This document shows, in pieces, positions 35,193 to 44,349 of a DNA stretch of 64,000 bases. Every line of letters begins with the position of its first letter. Position 1 is the stretch's first letter. A model generated the notes under the pieces. That model was not told where the DNA came from. It was given only the letters and a program-made list of their open reading frames with translations, and did not search any database. This stretch comes from Agromyces atrinae. Its GTDB lineage: Bacteria > Actinomycetota > Actinomycetes > Actinomycetales > Microbacteriaceae. The DNA lies in assembly GCF_013407835.1 (NCBI RefSeq), contig NZ_JACCBI010000001.1, forward strand, positions 3,472,001 through 3,536,000, read 5' to 3'. The position numbers were made by a program, and so were the translations under genes.

Positions 35193-36634
35193 GACCGCTG
35201 GAGCATCCGTCCGTATGTTGAGCTCCATGCTCGAAGAACATCGTCGCTGTCGCTGCCGACCTGAAGGGAGGCCCGTGCATACGAGATTATCAATAGTTCA
35301 AGAGCCGTCCGCATTTCAGATGAACGGAGTTCCTGCAGATCTTGGAGCGGCACGTACAGGGCGCTAAACGCCGGATGATCTACGTTGAGGACCAGTGTGA
35401 GCGTCTGTGAAGTCAGTTCGGTGCGAAACATAGTGTCGATCGGCAACGGCGCCGACCGGATCTCGTAGCGAAGGGGGCGGGCCGGACCGCCGCGACCCTT
35501 GAGTACTGGAAGGTCTGCATCAGCCGTTTCGGCGATCCGACATGACTCTTCTGCTGCTGCGCGAAACTTGACGTCCTCGAAGGCCTGGCGAACGCGGTTG
35601 TTCAATATGCGCGCAATGGACTCAAGTTCTGGCTCCAATGCTTCCCGGAGCGCGCGTGAAGGCCTGATGCCCTGCTTATTGATTGTTATTCCGAACTGCT
35701 CGTCGAGAAGTGGGTCGAACTCAATCTCACAGCGCCACCAATCGTCGTAATTCTCCTTTCGCTTAGATCCCATGAGGTACCAGCCGTTCGCGATTTCTCT
35801 CCCAGCACGAAGGATCGAGACCCCGCCCTTACCAACGATCCCCATGTGGCGCTTTGTGGCGTTATCGAGCGCGTGCCAACTACTTACGGGCAGCATTGAG
35901 AACCGTACGGTGACGAATGCGGTCCCATCGGGTTCGGCAGCGATTTCGTACTTGAGTGGCTCGAAAGCAGGGAGTGCCGTGCTCCCATCCAACACGGTCG
36001 TGAGATGGGTTGGATCAGTGGCTTCGACAACCACACCATTGATCGTGAGGCGCAGGTCGGCCGTGATGAAACGTCTGTACATTCGACCGAGATCGCGGTG
36101 CAAAGCGCGCTCGAGCCAGGCTAGGCGTTGGTACTCGATTCGATCACAATCCCGCCAAACAACCCGGCAACCCGACGCCGTCCCGGCCGCTTGTCCTGGG
36201 CGAGGGGTCAACTCGGCCGGGTGGCCTGCGGCAATCCGATCAGCGTCGAGCGAAACAGTCAGCGCGGGGGAGCCATTCTGCCAGGCGGTCACCTCCACAT
36301 TGCGGGTCTGGCTGAGTGATGCCGATGGAAGACCCATGCCGAAGCGACCGAACGAGCCCTTGCCACCGAATCGTGAAGATCCGCCAAATCGAAGACAGGC
36401 GCTGAGTTCGCTGCTGCTCATTCCAATCCCGTTGTCTTCGACCTCAATCTGTGGCAGACCGCTGGATGATGAGCGGGTGATGCCCACGGAGATCTCGCTG
36501 GCGTTGGCCTCGAGGGCGTTATCTATCAGTTCAGCAACCGCTGTTGGGACGCTGATGTAGCCGGCCTCGCGTATGGCCCGTATGAAGTTGGACGACACCA
36601 TGAGATCGCCTGCTTGCTGTCGATGGGCCACCAT
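35189..36634 (-). CDS. GHKL-type ATPase (MutL/MORC/Hsp90-like)
   Basis: A 481-residue protein. The Bergerat ATP-binding fold is clear: N-box AELIDNALEA (E35, N39), G1 box EVEDNGIGM (D67-M72), and the lid GSFGRFGMGLPSAS (residues 94-106). A second domain (~180-320) resembles the transducer/S5 fold, and the helical C-terminus has no recognised effector. GGAG lies five bases before the ATG at 36634. Prokaryotic MORC-like ATPases are linked to restriction and other conflict systems. Here it is coupled to the DUF4338 gene, so the two probably act together in sensing or processing foreign DNA. Confidence 0.85.
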   Translation of the reverse strand: MVAHRQQAGDLMVSSNFIRAIREAGYISVPTAVAELIDNALEANASEISVGITRSSSSGLPQIEVEDNGIGMSSSELSACLRFGGSSRFGGKGSFGRFGMGLPSASLSQTRNVEVTAWQNGSPALTVSLDADRIAAGHPAELTPRPGQAAGTASGCRVVWRDCDRIEYQRLAWLERALHRDLGRMYRRFITADLRLTINGVVVEATDPTHLTTVLDGSTALPAFEPLKYEIAAEPDGTAFVTVRFSMLPVSSWHALDNATKRHMGIVGKGGVSILRAGREIANGWYLMGSKRKENYDDWWRCEIEFDPLLDEQFGITINKQGIRPSRALREALEPELESIARILNNRVRQAFEDVKFRAAAEESCRIAETADADLPVLKGRGGPARPLRYEIRSAPLPIDTMFRTELTSQTLTLVLNVDHPAFSALYVPLQDLQELRSSEMRTALELLIISYARASLQVGSDSDDVLRAWSSTYGRMLQRS

Positions 36635-37052
36635 TCTCACTCCGCTCCGCCGTGATCCGCCGGCTCCTCAAGAGTAGCTGCTCGGAACGCTAGATTGGAA
36701 GGGCAATGCTCGGTGTGGCCCTTCCGGTTCTCAGGCCCTTCGCGAGTCGATGGCACGGCGCCGGGGAAACGGCGACGGTGGCCGCTTAGGTGTGCTGTGT
36801 TACCTGGCTACCTCGAATGGGCGGGGGCACGGCCGCGTTTCAAGAGAACGCGAAGAGGTTCAACTGGGCATTTAGCGAAGTGAAACCTTATCTGGATCCA
36901 GCGGCGTTTGCACGCATTCTGGTTGCGGCAGCGCTGGAATAGGCCTTAAAGGAACAAGACGAGAAACGCGCCGCATGAGCTATTTGTTCGACATTTGCTG
37001 TGTTTTCTTCTGATAGACCGAGGACAGACCCCGCTCTGTGCGGGATCTGTCG
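36635..37052. other. Intergenic/degraded region at the right part of the island
   Basis: It holds the promoter side of the GHKL gene and one short frame (36817-36942). No complete gene is convincing. An imperfect hairpin (CAGATCCCGC/GCGGGGTCTG, about 37026-37050) lies just beyond the end of the tandem-HTH gene. Confidence 0.4.
36817..36942 (+). pseudogene. Short frame, possible C-terminal remnant of a lost gene
   Basis: A 41-codon frame (MGGGTAAFQENAKRFNWAFS, then EVKPYLDPAAFARILVAAALE) with protein-like composition but no Shine-Dalgarno sequence. It looks like the tail of a once longer helical protein. It may equally be chance. Confidence 0.25.
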
Positions 37053-37451
37053 TCACCGAGTTCGTCCATGCGGATCGCGTAGCGCGACACCAATTTGGCG
37101 AAGCCGGTTTGAAATCGTTTGAGGATTGAATCCCAACTGAGCACCGATCGTGGCCAACGACTGTCCACTCTCGTAGAGAGCGGCAGCACGAGCAACATCG
37201 GTATCCGAAATCTGAGTATCTCTAGGCGCAATGCCGTGACGATCCAAGACTGTCCGGATGGTCGTGCGATGCACCTTCATTTCGGCGGCAAGAGCCTTCA
37301 TGGTTCTTCCAGCAAGATATCTGTCGACGATCGCACCTTGAATGTCAGCATCCAGACTCTTTGGACGACGCGGCGGAACTTCTCGAGCTTCACGAACCAC
37401 CGTCTCCGAACGAGCCTTAGCTACAAGAGCACGAACTTGACTAGTTGCCAC
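37053..37451 (-). CDS. Tandem helix-turn-helix DNA-binding protein (resolvase-tail-like)
   Basis: About 132 residues from a GTG at 37451; the start is uncertain because the frame continues upstream through a terminator hairpin. Two consecutive Hin-type HTH units are visible: AIVDRYLAGRTMKALAAEMKVHRTTIRTVLDRHGI and AALYESGQSLATIGAQLGFNPQTISNRLRQIGV, separated by PRDTQISDTDVARA. This is the DNA-binding half seen in serine recombinases and in small HTH proteins of actinobacterial mobile elements. No catalytic recombinase domain is present. It may be a regulator or the remnant of an integrase that brought in the island. Confidence 0.6.
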   Translation of the reverse strand: MATSQVRALVAKARSETVVREAREVPPRRPKSLDADIQGAIVDRYLAGRTMKALAAEMKVHRTTIRTVLDRHGIAPRDTQISDTDVARAAALYESGQSLATIGAQLGFNPQTISNRLRQIGVALRDPHGRTR

Positions 37452-37496
37452 TTTCGTAATCGAGTAAGCACCCAGGATGCCCGCAGAACCGATCAA

Positions 37497-37525
37497 CTGC
37501 CCCGTCTCGCGACGGGGCAGTTTTT
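37497..37525 (+). terminator. Strong orphan rho-independent terminator
   Basis: CTGCCCCGTC and GACGGGGCAG form a perfect 10-base stem with a four-base loop, followed by TTTTT. It points rightwards, yet no plus-strand gene ends nearby. It marks the switch from island-type to core-type base composition. Confidence 0.8.
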
Positions 37526-37541
37526 CGTTGTACGGCACCGC

Positions 37542-37563
37542 GTACCCGTAGTTTCACGGGTAC
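37542..37563. promoter_or_regulatory. Inverted repeat upstream of the coiled-coil anchor gene
   Basis: GTACCCGT and ACGGGTAC, 8-base perfect arms separated by six bases, 33 bases before the GTG at 37596. It is a candidate operator. Confidence 0.35.
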
Positions 37564-37595
37564 TGCCCGCGGCGGCGATCGAGCACGCTGAATCG

Positions 37596-38609
<1,014 letters not shown>

Positions 38610-38668
38610 CTCGCACGGCGTGAGATAGCGTCGAGGTTCACCGTTCATAGCCGATTCACGGGAGTGTC

Positions 38669-41110
38669 ATGGAGTTCGTCGGTCGTGAACGGCACGTCGT
38701 CGCGGTTCGCCGCGCGGCGCGATTCGGTTCCGATCTCTCGGTGACCTTCGTCGACGGGGCGATGGGCATCGGCAAGACGGCGCTCGTCCGCACGGCGCTC
38801 TCCGCGCTCCACTCGGATGACGCCGCGGCACTCGCCCCGCGCATCGAGTGGATTAGCGCGCACCCCGACGACCGCGCCGCGACGCGCCCGATCGACATCG
38901 TGAGTCACGACGGTCGACCCACCGTCATCGTCGTCGACGACGTGCAGTGGGCCGACGACCCTCTCCTCGACCAGCTCGAGTCGTGGATCGCCGGCTTCGG
39001 GGCACCGCTCTCGCTCATCGTCATCCATCGACCCATTGGGGTTCCCCTCCGCCTCCTCGCCGCCGCTCGTCGGTCGGGGGCGCGGCTCGACCGCATCCAG
39101 GTCGGCCCGCTCGACTCGGCGGCGGTCGAGGCCCTCATCACGGATGCCATCGACGACGACATCCTCGCGGCCGAGGGTGTTCCGGCAATCGTCGAGCACG
39201 CCGACGGAAATCCGCTCTTCGTGACCCTCCTGACCCAGGTGTGGAGGGCGATCCCCGACGCCGATCGGTTCGCATCGACGCTCAAGGGCGTGCGCCTCGG
39301 CGATCTCCCGTCCGCGCACGGCGCCCTCCGCACCGACCTCGATCGACTCGCTCCGGGTGAACGCGAGGTGCTCCGGGCGATGGCCTTCAGCGGCACGTTC
39401 CGCCTCGCCACGATCTGCCGGCTGTCGGGGATGACGGCCGACGACGTCACGCAATCGCTCGCGATCCTGAGGGCGCGCGAACTCCTCGTCGTGCGCGCCG
39501 ACGGTGAGACGGTGATCGCGCACCCCCTGATCCGCGCAGCGGCCTACCGGAGCATCCCCCTCGACCATCGACGCACGCAGCACCGCCTGCTCCTCGACGA
39601 ACTCGACGGTCTCTCGGCCGTGCAGCGCGCCGAGAATCTCGCCCTGCTCGGCGACGAGCTCACGGCGACCGAGCTCGACGAGATCTGCGCGACCGCGGCG
39701 ACGAGGATCGCCACCGACCCCGACGATGTCGTCCGCTGGACGGCGGCGACGCTGCACCTGTCGAGCGAGCGGCGCGACGTGCTGCGGGCGCGTGCGCTCC
39801 TCGCGTCGGGCGAACCCGCGGGGGCGCTCCGCGGACTCGGCGAGCCGAGACACGACGAATCGGTCGTCGTCACGGCCGAGCGGGCACGTGCGCTCTACGC
39901 CCTCGGGCGAATCGACGACCTCGCCGATGCGGCGTCGGATCGACGTCGCCGTTCGCGCGAGACGACCGTGCTGCACGCGCAGGGGCTCGTCGCGAAGGAT
40001 GACTGGCGCGGAGCCGAGGCCCTGCTCGTCGAGGCCGCGGCCGAGGACCTCGAGGTCGAGTTCGTGCTCGACGCCTTCCGGATGCTGCGTGCCGTCGAAG
40101 CGGGCGATGTCGACGCCGCGCGTGCCGCACTCCCGTCGGCCGATCGCATCGCCGCCGTCGGGGAGCGCGACGTCGAGGCCGCGTTGCTCGCGCTCGTCTG
40201 GATCGCGGGGGCGACGGTGCAGCTGGACCTGCCCCACGAGTCGTCGATCGCCATCTCGGTGGGCGGGCGGCTCGCGCGAGCGGCAGGCGACACGGCCGTG
40301 CTCGCGCAGCTCTCGGCGTTCCGTGCCATCGCCGCCGTCGCGCGGGGCGAGCACTCGACGGCTCGCGCCGAGATCACCGACGCCCGGCGCTACGCGCGCC
40401 TGTCGCGCGACCCCGACGCCCGGCAGCTGACTGCGGCTGCACGCCGACTGCACCGTCTCGTCACGGGGGAACCGAACACCGACACGTGGCTGCCCGAGCA
40501 CGTCGCGCGCAGCGCGTGGGTGCGGCGCCTCACGCACCCCATCCTCCTCGTCACGGCCGTGCACGAGAGGCGGCCGGCACCGAGCGACCCCGGAGCCTGG
40601 CACCGAAGTGTCTGGAACGGTCTGCACTTCGCAGCGGGCGCCTACGCGCGAGCGGCCGAGGGCAAGCCGCGCGATGCCGCACGTATGCTCGCAGCCGCTC
40701 GCGCGGCCACATCTGCGTCCGACGTTCCGTACCACGCGGCGTGCGTCGACTACCTCGAGAGCGAGCTGCTGTTCGTGTCGGGCGAGCTCGATGAGGCGGC
40801 GCGGCGCATCGAGGCGGCGCGCGATTCGTTCGAGCGCGTGCAGTTCCACGGGCTGCAGCACGCCGCCGAACTGCGCGCCGCGCTCATCGACGAGCGGCAC
40901 CGCTCCGACGAGCTCTCGGTGCTGACCGAGCGCGAGCGCGAGGTCGCCCGTTTCGTCGCCGAGGGATCGTCGAACAAAGAGATCGCCGCGCTCCTCAGCA
41001 TCAGTGTGCGCACTGTCGAGGAGCACGTGTCGCGTGTGCGCACGAAGCTCGGGCTCACCTCGCGCGCAGCGGTCGGTTCGGCGCTCGCGCGCGCCCGTTC
41101 GCCGCGCTGA
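38669..41110 (+). CDS. LuxR-family (LAL) ATPase transcriptional regulator
   Basis: An 813-residue STAND/LAL regulator. Walker A is [13 protein letters not shown] (around 29-41) and Walker [14 protein letters not shown] (around 86-98). A helical sensor region of TPR-like repeats occupies most of the protein. The C-terminal LuxR HTH (about 752-805) is [25 protein letters not shown] followed by [24 protein letters not shown] precedes the ATG. It lies upstream of the Asp23 operon but 216 bases away, so it may or may not regulate it; the ligand is unknown. Confidence 0.88.
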   Translation: MEFVGRERHVVAVRRAARFGSDLSVTFVDGAMGIGKTALVRTALSALHSDDAAALAPRIEWISAHPDDRAATRPIDIVSHDGRPTVIVVDDVQWADDPLLDQLESWIAGFGAPLSLIVIHRPIGVPLRLLAAARRSGARLDRIQVGPLDSAAVEALITDAIDDDILAAEGVPAIVEHADGNPLFVTLLTQVWRAIPDADRFASTLKGVRLGDLPSAHGALRTDLDRLAPGEREVLRAMAFSGTFRLATICRLSGMTADDVTQSLAILRARELLVVRADGETVIAHPLIRAAAYRSIPLDHRRTQHRLLLDELDGLSAVQRAENLALLGDELTATELDEICATAATRIATDPDDVVRWTAATLHLSSERRDVLRARALLASGEPAGALRGLGEPRHDESVVVTAERARALYALGRIDDLADAASDRRRRSRETTVLHAQGLVAKDDWRGAEALLVEAAAEDLEVEFVLDAFRMLRAVEAGDVDAARAALPSADRIAAVGERDVEAALLALVWIAGATVQLDLPHESSIAISVGGRLARAAGDTAVLAQLSAFRAIAAVARGEHSTARAEITDARRYARLSRDPDARQLTAAARRLHRLVTGEPNTDTWLPEHVARSAWVRRLTHPILLVTAVHERRPAPSDPGAWHRSVWNGLHFAAGAYARAAEGKPRDAARMLAAARAATSASDVPYHAACVDYLESELLFVSGELDEAARRIEAARDSFERVQFHGLQHAAELRAALIDERHRSDELSVLTEREREVARFVAEGSSNKEIAALLSISVRTVEEHVSRVRTKLGLTSRAAVGSALARARSPR

Positions 41111-41174
41111 TCACGCGCGATTCGCCGCGCTTCGATCCCTTTTGTCAACCCCGTTCTGTGCGCCTCCGAAATGG

Positions 41175-41203
41175 CTAGATTGTCTAATCACTAGACCATC
41201 TAG
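41175..41203. promoter_or_regulatory. Large palindromic operator upstream of the Asp23 operon
   Basis: CTAGATTGTCTA and TAGACCATCTAG are 12-base arms with one mismatch around a five-base centre. The AT-rich palindrome in GC-rich DNA lies ~125 bases before the operon start and is a likely binding site for a dimeric repressor. Confidence 0.5.
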
Positions 41204-41326
41204 TTGAGTGGCACAACTTTTTCGAGTTTTTCGAGATCGACCGTGACGAATCGCGGCCGGGCTGCGTCTCACTTCTGAACACACCGATCCCGGGGCTTCC
41301 GGGACAGACACGTCAAGGAGAGCACC

Positions 41327-41761
41327 ATGGCCACGAACACCACCCCGACGCCCGCCACCGTCAACACCCCCACGAACGTGCAGACCACGCGCGGCAAGAC
41401 CGTCATCAACGACGGCGTCGTCGCTAAGGTCGCCGGCATCGCAGCCCGCGAGGCGCGCGGCGTCTACGCCCTCGGTGGCGGAGCCGCTCGTGCCTTCGGC
41501 GCCATCCGTGAGGCCGTCGCGGGAACCGACCAGGCCCAGGGCATCTCGGTCGAGGTCGGCGAGACCCAGGTCGCCGTCGACGTCACGATCGTCGCCGAGT
41601 ACCCGCTCGCGCTGCAGGAGGTCTCGGACGGCGTTCGCTCGAACGTCATCCGCGCGATCGAGTCGATCGTCGGGCTCGAGGTCACCGAAGTCAACGTCAC
41701 CGTCAACGACGTGCACCTGCCGTCCGACGACGCTGACCAGGCTGAGGCTCGAGTCCAGTGA
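41327..41761 (+). CDS. Asp23/Gls24-family envelope stress protein
   Basis: A 144-residue protein with the Asp23 domain: KTVINDGVVAKVAGIAAREARGVYALGG, GISVEVGETQVAVDVTIVAEYPLALQEVSDGVRSNVIRAIESIVGLEVTEVNVTVNDVHL. It is membrane-associated in other bacteria via AmaP-type anchors and is induced by alkaline or cell-wall stress. It is the first gene of a six-gene unit; AAGGAGAG lies before the ATG. The N-terminal ~25 residues are Thr/Pro-rich. Confidence 0.9.
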   Translation: MATNTTPTPATVNTPTNVQTTRGKTVINDGVVAKVAGIAAREARGVYALGGGAARAFGAIREAVAGTDQAQGISVEVGETQVAVDVTIVAEYPLALQEVSDGVRSNVIRAIESIVGLEVTEVNVTVNDVHLPSDDADQAEARVQ

Positions 41762-41955
41762 CCCCCTCAGCCACCCGCACGGGCATCCTGGTCGGGGCGG
41801 TCCTCGCCCTGACCTGGATCGTCCTCGGCTTCTGGGCGTTCTTCTTCGTGGCATTCGCCATCGCGGTGGGCGCGCTGATCGGCCGGATCATCGACGGCAA
41901 GCTCGATCTCACGGGACTCGTCAACGCGTTCCGCGGAAAGCGCTCGTCGTCATGA
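41758..41955 (+). CDS. Small two-helix membrane protein of the Asp23 operon (DUF2273-like)
   Basis: A 65-residue protein starting at GTG, overlapping the previous stop (GTGA). TGILVGAVLALTWIVLGFWAFFFVAFAIAVGALIGRIIDGKLD is a hydrophobic hairpin, and the basic end GKRSSS is cytoplasmic. Small proteins of this kind are found between Asp23 genes in Actinobacteria and probably help anchor the complex. Confidence 0.75.
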   Translation: MTPSATRTGILVGAVLALTWIVLGFWAFFFVAFAIAVGALIGRIIDGKLDLTGLVNAFRGKRSSS

Positions 41956-42347
41956 CCGCCGTCGCGACGCCCGAGAGAGCATCCGAGGCCGTCGACCTGA
42001 CGGACCGGGGCCGGAACAGGGTCACCGCCAAGGCGCTGACCCGGGTCGTCGCCGCTGTGACCGCCGATGCACTCGGAGTGAAGGCATCGCGTGTCGGTGT
42101 CGGCCTCTCCGACGACAAAGGGCTCCTGGTCCTCACCGTCACGACGCCGATCCGAGTGGCGTCGCTCACCCGGGTGCACGCCGCCCCCGGCGTCGTCGAA
42201 CGCTCCGGCGGAACCATCGTCGACCGAGCGGCGCGAGCACAGGAGACGATCCGTGAGCGCGTGAGCGCGCTGACCGGATCGCAGATCGCCCGCGTCACCG
42301 TGAAGCTCTCGGCAGCCGACATCCAGGAAGAGGAGAGAGTGCGATGA
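41952..42347 (+). CDS. Second Asp23/Gls24-like protein
   Basis: A 131-residue protein, coupled to both neighbours by ATGA-type overlaps. RVTAKALTRVVAAVTADALGVKASRVGVGLSDDKGLLVLTVTTPIRV and ERVSALTGSQIARVTVKLSAADI follow the Asp23 fold pattern, although it is more divergent than the first copy. It probably pairs with the first Asp23 protein. Confidence 0.75.
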   Translation: MTAVATPERASEAVDLTDRGRNRVTAKALTRVVAAVTADALGVKASRVGVGLSDDKGLLVLTVTTPIRVASLTRVHAAPGVVERSGGTIVDRAARAQETIRERVSALTGSQIARVTVKLSAADIQEEERVR

Positions 42348-42985
42348 GTACGACACTCACAGCTCCGAGCGAGTCGACGGCGATCGTCGACCGCCCGGCT
42401 GAGGCGCCCTCGTTCGATACCGTCTACCGCCGCATCGTGCGACGGGAGACGCACTCGCCGCGATCGCTCCTCGCGATCACGCTCGCCGCCCTGCTCATCC
42501 TCGTCTTCCTCTGGATCGGCACCGAGATCGTGATCGCCGAGCTCGGCGCACCCGCTCTGCTCGTGAACCCCGACGACGCCCTCGCCTCGGCGGTCTCCCT
42601 CGCGGAGGCTCCGGCCGCGATCGTCGCCGCGGCGGGCATCGGGATCGCCCTCGTCGGCCTCCTGCTCGTGATCGCCGCCCTCGCCCCCGGGCGTCGGGCC
42701 CGCCACGTGCTGAACGCCGATCGTGCCGCTGTCGTCGTCGACAACGAGGTGATCGCCTCGGCGCTCGCCCGCCACACCGCATACGCCGGCAACGTCGACC
42801 CCGACAACGTCACCGTGTCGGTCTCGCACACCCGCGCCGTCATCGACCTCTCGCCGACATCCGGCGTGCCGGTCGACCGCTCGGTCGTGACCGAGGTCGT
42901 CGACGAGCAGCTCGAATCGTACGGACTACGGCCCCGCGTCAGCGCACGCGTGCGGATCGCGGAGAACGGAAGGATCGGCGCATGA
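42344..42985 (+). CDS. DUF6286 membrane protein of the Asp23 operon
   Basis: A 213-residue protein with two membrane helices (SLLAITLAALLILVFLWIGTEI and IVAAAGIGIALVGLLLVIAALAPG) followed by a cytoplasmic Asp23-like domain (AAVVVDNEVIASALARHTAYAG, VTVSVSHTRAVIDLSPTSG). DUF6286 proteins occur exclusively in such actinobacterial alkaline-shock operons as far as I recall. Start overlaps the upstream stop. Confidence 0.8.
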   Translation: MSTTLTAPSESTAIVDRPAEAPSFDTVYRRIVRRETHSPRSLLAITLAALLILVFLWIGTEIVIAELGAPALLVNPDDALASAVSLAEAPAAIVAAAGIGIALVGLLLVIAALAPGRRARHVLNADRAAVVVDNEVIASALARHTAYAGNVDPDNVTVSVSHTRAVIDLSPTSGVPVDRSVVTEVVDEQLESYGLRPRVSARVRIAENGRIGA

Positions 42986-43587
42986 ACAGCACGAACCGAT
43001 TCGCCAACCGATTCCTCATCCTCGTCACGGGCCTCGTCCTGCTCGTCGTCGGTGCGGCGGGAGCCGCAGCGGTACTCGTCCCCGTCGTCCGCGATGCGTG
43101 GAAGGACCAGGCGGGTGCGGTGGACGACCAGATCGCGACCTGGGTCGAACAGACTCAGATCGGCACCGCCGGCATCAGCTGGATCACGGTCGCCGGGCTC
43201 GCCGTTCTCGTCCTCGCCGTCATCCTGCTCGTCGTCTTCATCGTTCGTCAGGGCCGCGGCCACACGCGCGTCGCCGTCACCGAACCGACGAGCGAGCACG
43301 GAACGACCGTCATCGAGGCATCCGTCGCCGAGCACGCCCTGCAGGAGGCCATCGACGGCCGCCCGGAGTTCGTCGCCTCGCACGTCTCGACCTACCGGGT
43401 GCGTCGCACTCCCGTGCTGAAGGTCTCGGTGACCTGCCGACGCGGCGTCTCGCCGAAGGACGCGGCGAACATCGTCGAAGACGCTCTGCGTGCCCTCGAC
43501 ACCCTGCTCGGCCGCTCGATCCCGACCCTCATCCAGATCAGCGGCGGCTCCCGGGCCCGCGTGACCACGACGACCCGTCTGCAATGA
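42982..43587 (+). CDS. Alkaline-shock membrane anchor protein (AmaP-like)
   Basis: A 201-residue protein with two membrane helices (FLILVTGLVLLVVGAAGAAAVLV near the N-terminus and ISWITVAGLAVLVLAVILLVVFIV near 65-90) and a C-terminal Asp23-like domain (EHGTTVIEASVAEHALQEAI, VLKVSVTCRRGVSPKDAANIVEDALRALD). This is the AmaP-type anchor layout. ATGA overlap with the DUF6286 gene. Confidence 0.82.
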   Translation: MNSTNRFANRFLILVTGLVLLVVGAAGAAAVLVPVVRDAWKDQAGAVDDQIATWVEQTQIGTAGISWITVAGLAVLVLAVILLVVFIVRQGRGHTRVAVTEPTSEHGTTVIEASVAEHALQEAIDGRPEFVASHVSTYRVRRTPVLKVSVTCRRGVSPKDAANIVEDALRALDTLLGRSIPTLIQISGGSRARVTTTTRLQ

Positions 43588-43657
43588 CTGTTCACTGACC
43601 CACGGCGTCTGCACCCCGCGAACGCCCTTCCCGAAGAACAGATGAAAGGAGCTCGAC

Positions 43658-43831
43658 ATGAGCGCTGGAGACAAGATCAAGAACGCCGCAGAAGACCTCG
43701 CCGGCAAGGCGAAGGAAGCCGTCGGCAACCTGACCGACAACGACAAGCTCGTCGCCGAGGGCAAGGCCGAGCAGGCCAAGGCCGACGCGAAGAAGGCCGG
43801 CGAGAACGTCAAGGACGCGTTCAAGCACTGA
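43658..43831 (+). CDS. CsbD family stress protein
   Basis: A 57-residue protein with the CsbD pattern: MSAGDKIKNAAEDLAGKAKE, NLTDNDKLVAEGKAEQAKAD, ending ENVKDAFKH. AAAGGAG lies seven bases before the ATG. CsbD proteins are small, soluble, helical general-stress proteins of unknown mechanism, strongly expressed under sigma-B-type control. Position fits co-regulation with the Asp23 genes. Confidence 0.9.
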   Translation: MSAGDKIKNAAEDLAGKAKEAVGNLTDNDKLVAEGKAEQAKADAKKAGENVKDAFKH

Positions 43832-43852
43832 CGTCGACGACGTTCCGGTGAA

Positions 43853-43893
43853 GCCCGGACCGCATCACCGTTCACGGTGACCGCGGTCCGGGC
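43853..43893 (+). terminator. Long hairpin after csbD-like gene
   Basis: GCCCGGACCGC and GCGGTCCGGGC form an 11-base stem that continues as an inner CACCGT/ACGGTG stem. There is no T-run. Confidence 0.6.
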
Positions 43894-43950
43894 GGACCGG
43901 CGCCCTCACCACCACGATCCACCTCGCATCACACAGAAAAGAGAGCACTC

Positions 43951-44214
43951 ATGGGCTTCTTCGGATTCCTCCTCCTCGGCCTCATCGCCGGCGCCATCGC
44001 CAAGCTGATCCTTCCCGGCAAGCAGAGCGGCGGATGGTTCATCACGCTGCTCCTCGGTGTCGTCGGCGCCCTCCTCGGCGGGTTCCTCGGCAGTCTCCTC
44101 TTCAACGCCCCGCTCGAAGAGTTCTTCTCGATCCAGACCTGGCTGCTCGCCATCGGTGGCTCGATCATCGTTCTGCTGATCTACGGCCTCATCGTGGGCC
44201 GTCGCAAGGCCTGA
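43951..44214 (+). CDS. GlsB/YeaQ/YmgE family stress response membrane protein
   Basis: An 87-residue protein with three hydrophobic segments and the family signature GLIAGAIAKLILPGKQSGGWFITLLLGVVGALLGGFLG, ending LIYGLIVGRRKA. Members are linked to envelope stress. AGAAAAGAGAG precedes the ATG. It is a separate transcription unit after the hairpin at 43853. Confidence 0.92.
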   Translation: MGFFGFLLLGLIAGAIAKLILPGKQSGGWFITLLLGVVGALLGGFLGSLLFNAPLEEFFSIQTWLLAIGGSIIVLLIYGLIVGRRKA

Positions 44215-44231
44215 CCACTCGTCAACCCGAA

Positions 44232-44264
44232 GGGGTGCCGCCGCGCCAGCCGCCGCGGCACCCC
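44232..44264 (+). terminator. Terminator hairpin after the GlsB-type gene
   Basis: GGGGTGCCGC and GCGGCACCCC form a 10-base stem, 17 bases after the stop. Confidence 0.65.
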
Positions 44265-44337
44265 GATCACCCTCAGTTCGGGGCTCGGCTCAGCCGGGCC
44301 CCGAACGCCCATTTCCCCGCCCTCCTCACAGAATTGG

Positions 44338-44343
44338 TACAGT
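44338..44343 (+). promoter_or_regulatory. -10 box of a probable leaderless transcript (lipid kinase gene)
   Basis: TACAGT, exactly six bases, then the ATG at 44350. Confidence 0.4.
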
Positions 44344-44349
44344 CCGCCC

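Noticed and set aside
35189..36634. Reading the GHKL ATPase as a two-component histidine kinase
   Set aside because: The N-box/G-box order with ELIDNALEA at the N-terminus and no His-box or membrane sensor is MutL/MORC/Hsp90-like.
36695..36883. A 62-codon plus-strand frame upstream of the GHKL gene
   Set aside because: No ribosome binding site and an unnatural composition; a different frame at 36817-36942 looks more protein-like.
19591..37525. Search for an integrase, transposase or IS element in the island
   Set aside because: No DDE, tyrosine or serine recombinase catalytic motif was found; only the tandem-HTH protein is recombinase-related.
37440..37560. A second copy of the tRNA-Ala 3' end as right attachment site
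   Set aside because: No stretch resembling the last ~25 bases of the tRNA was found near the right border.
38645..41026. A 793-codon minus-strand frame opposite the LAL regulator
   Set aside because: The sense frame has Walker A/B and a LuxR HTH; the antisense product is low complexity.
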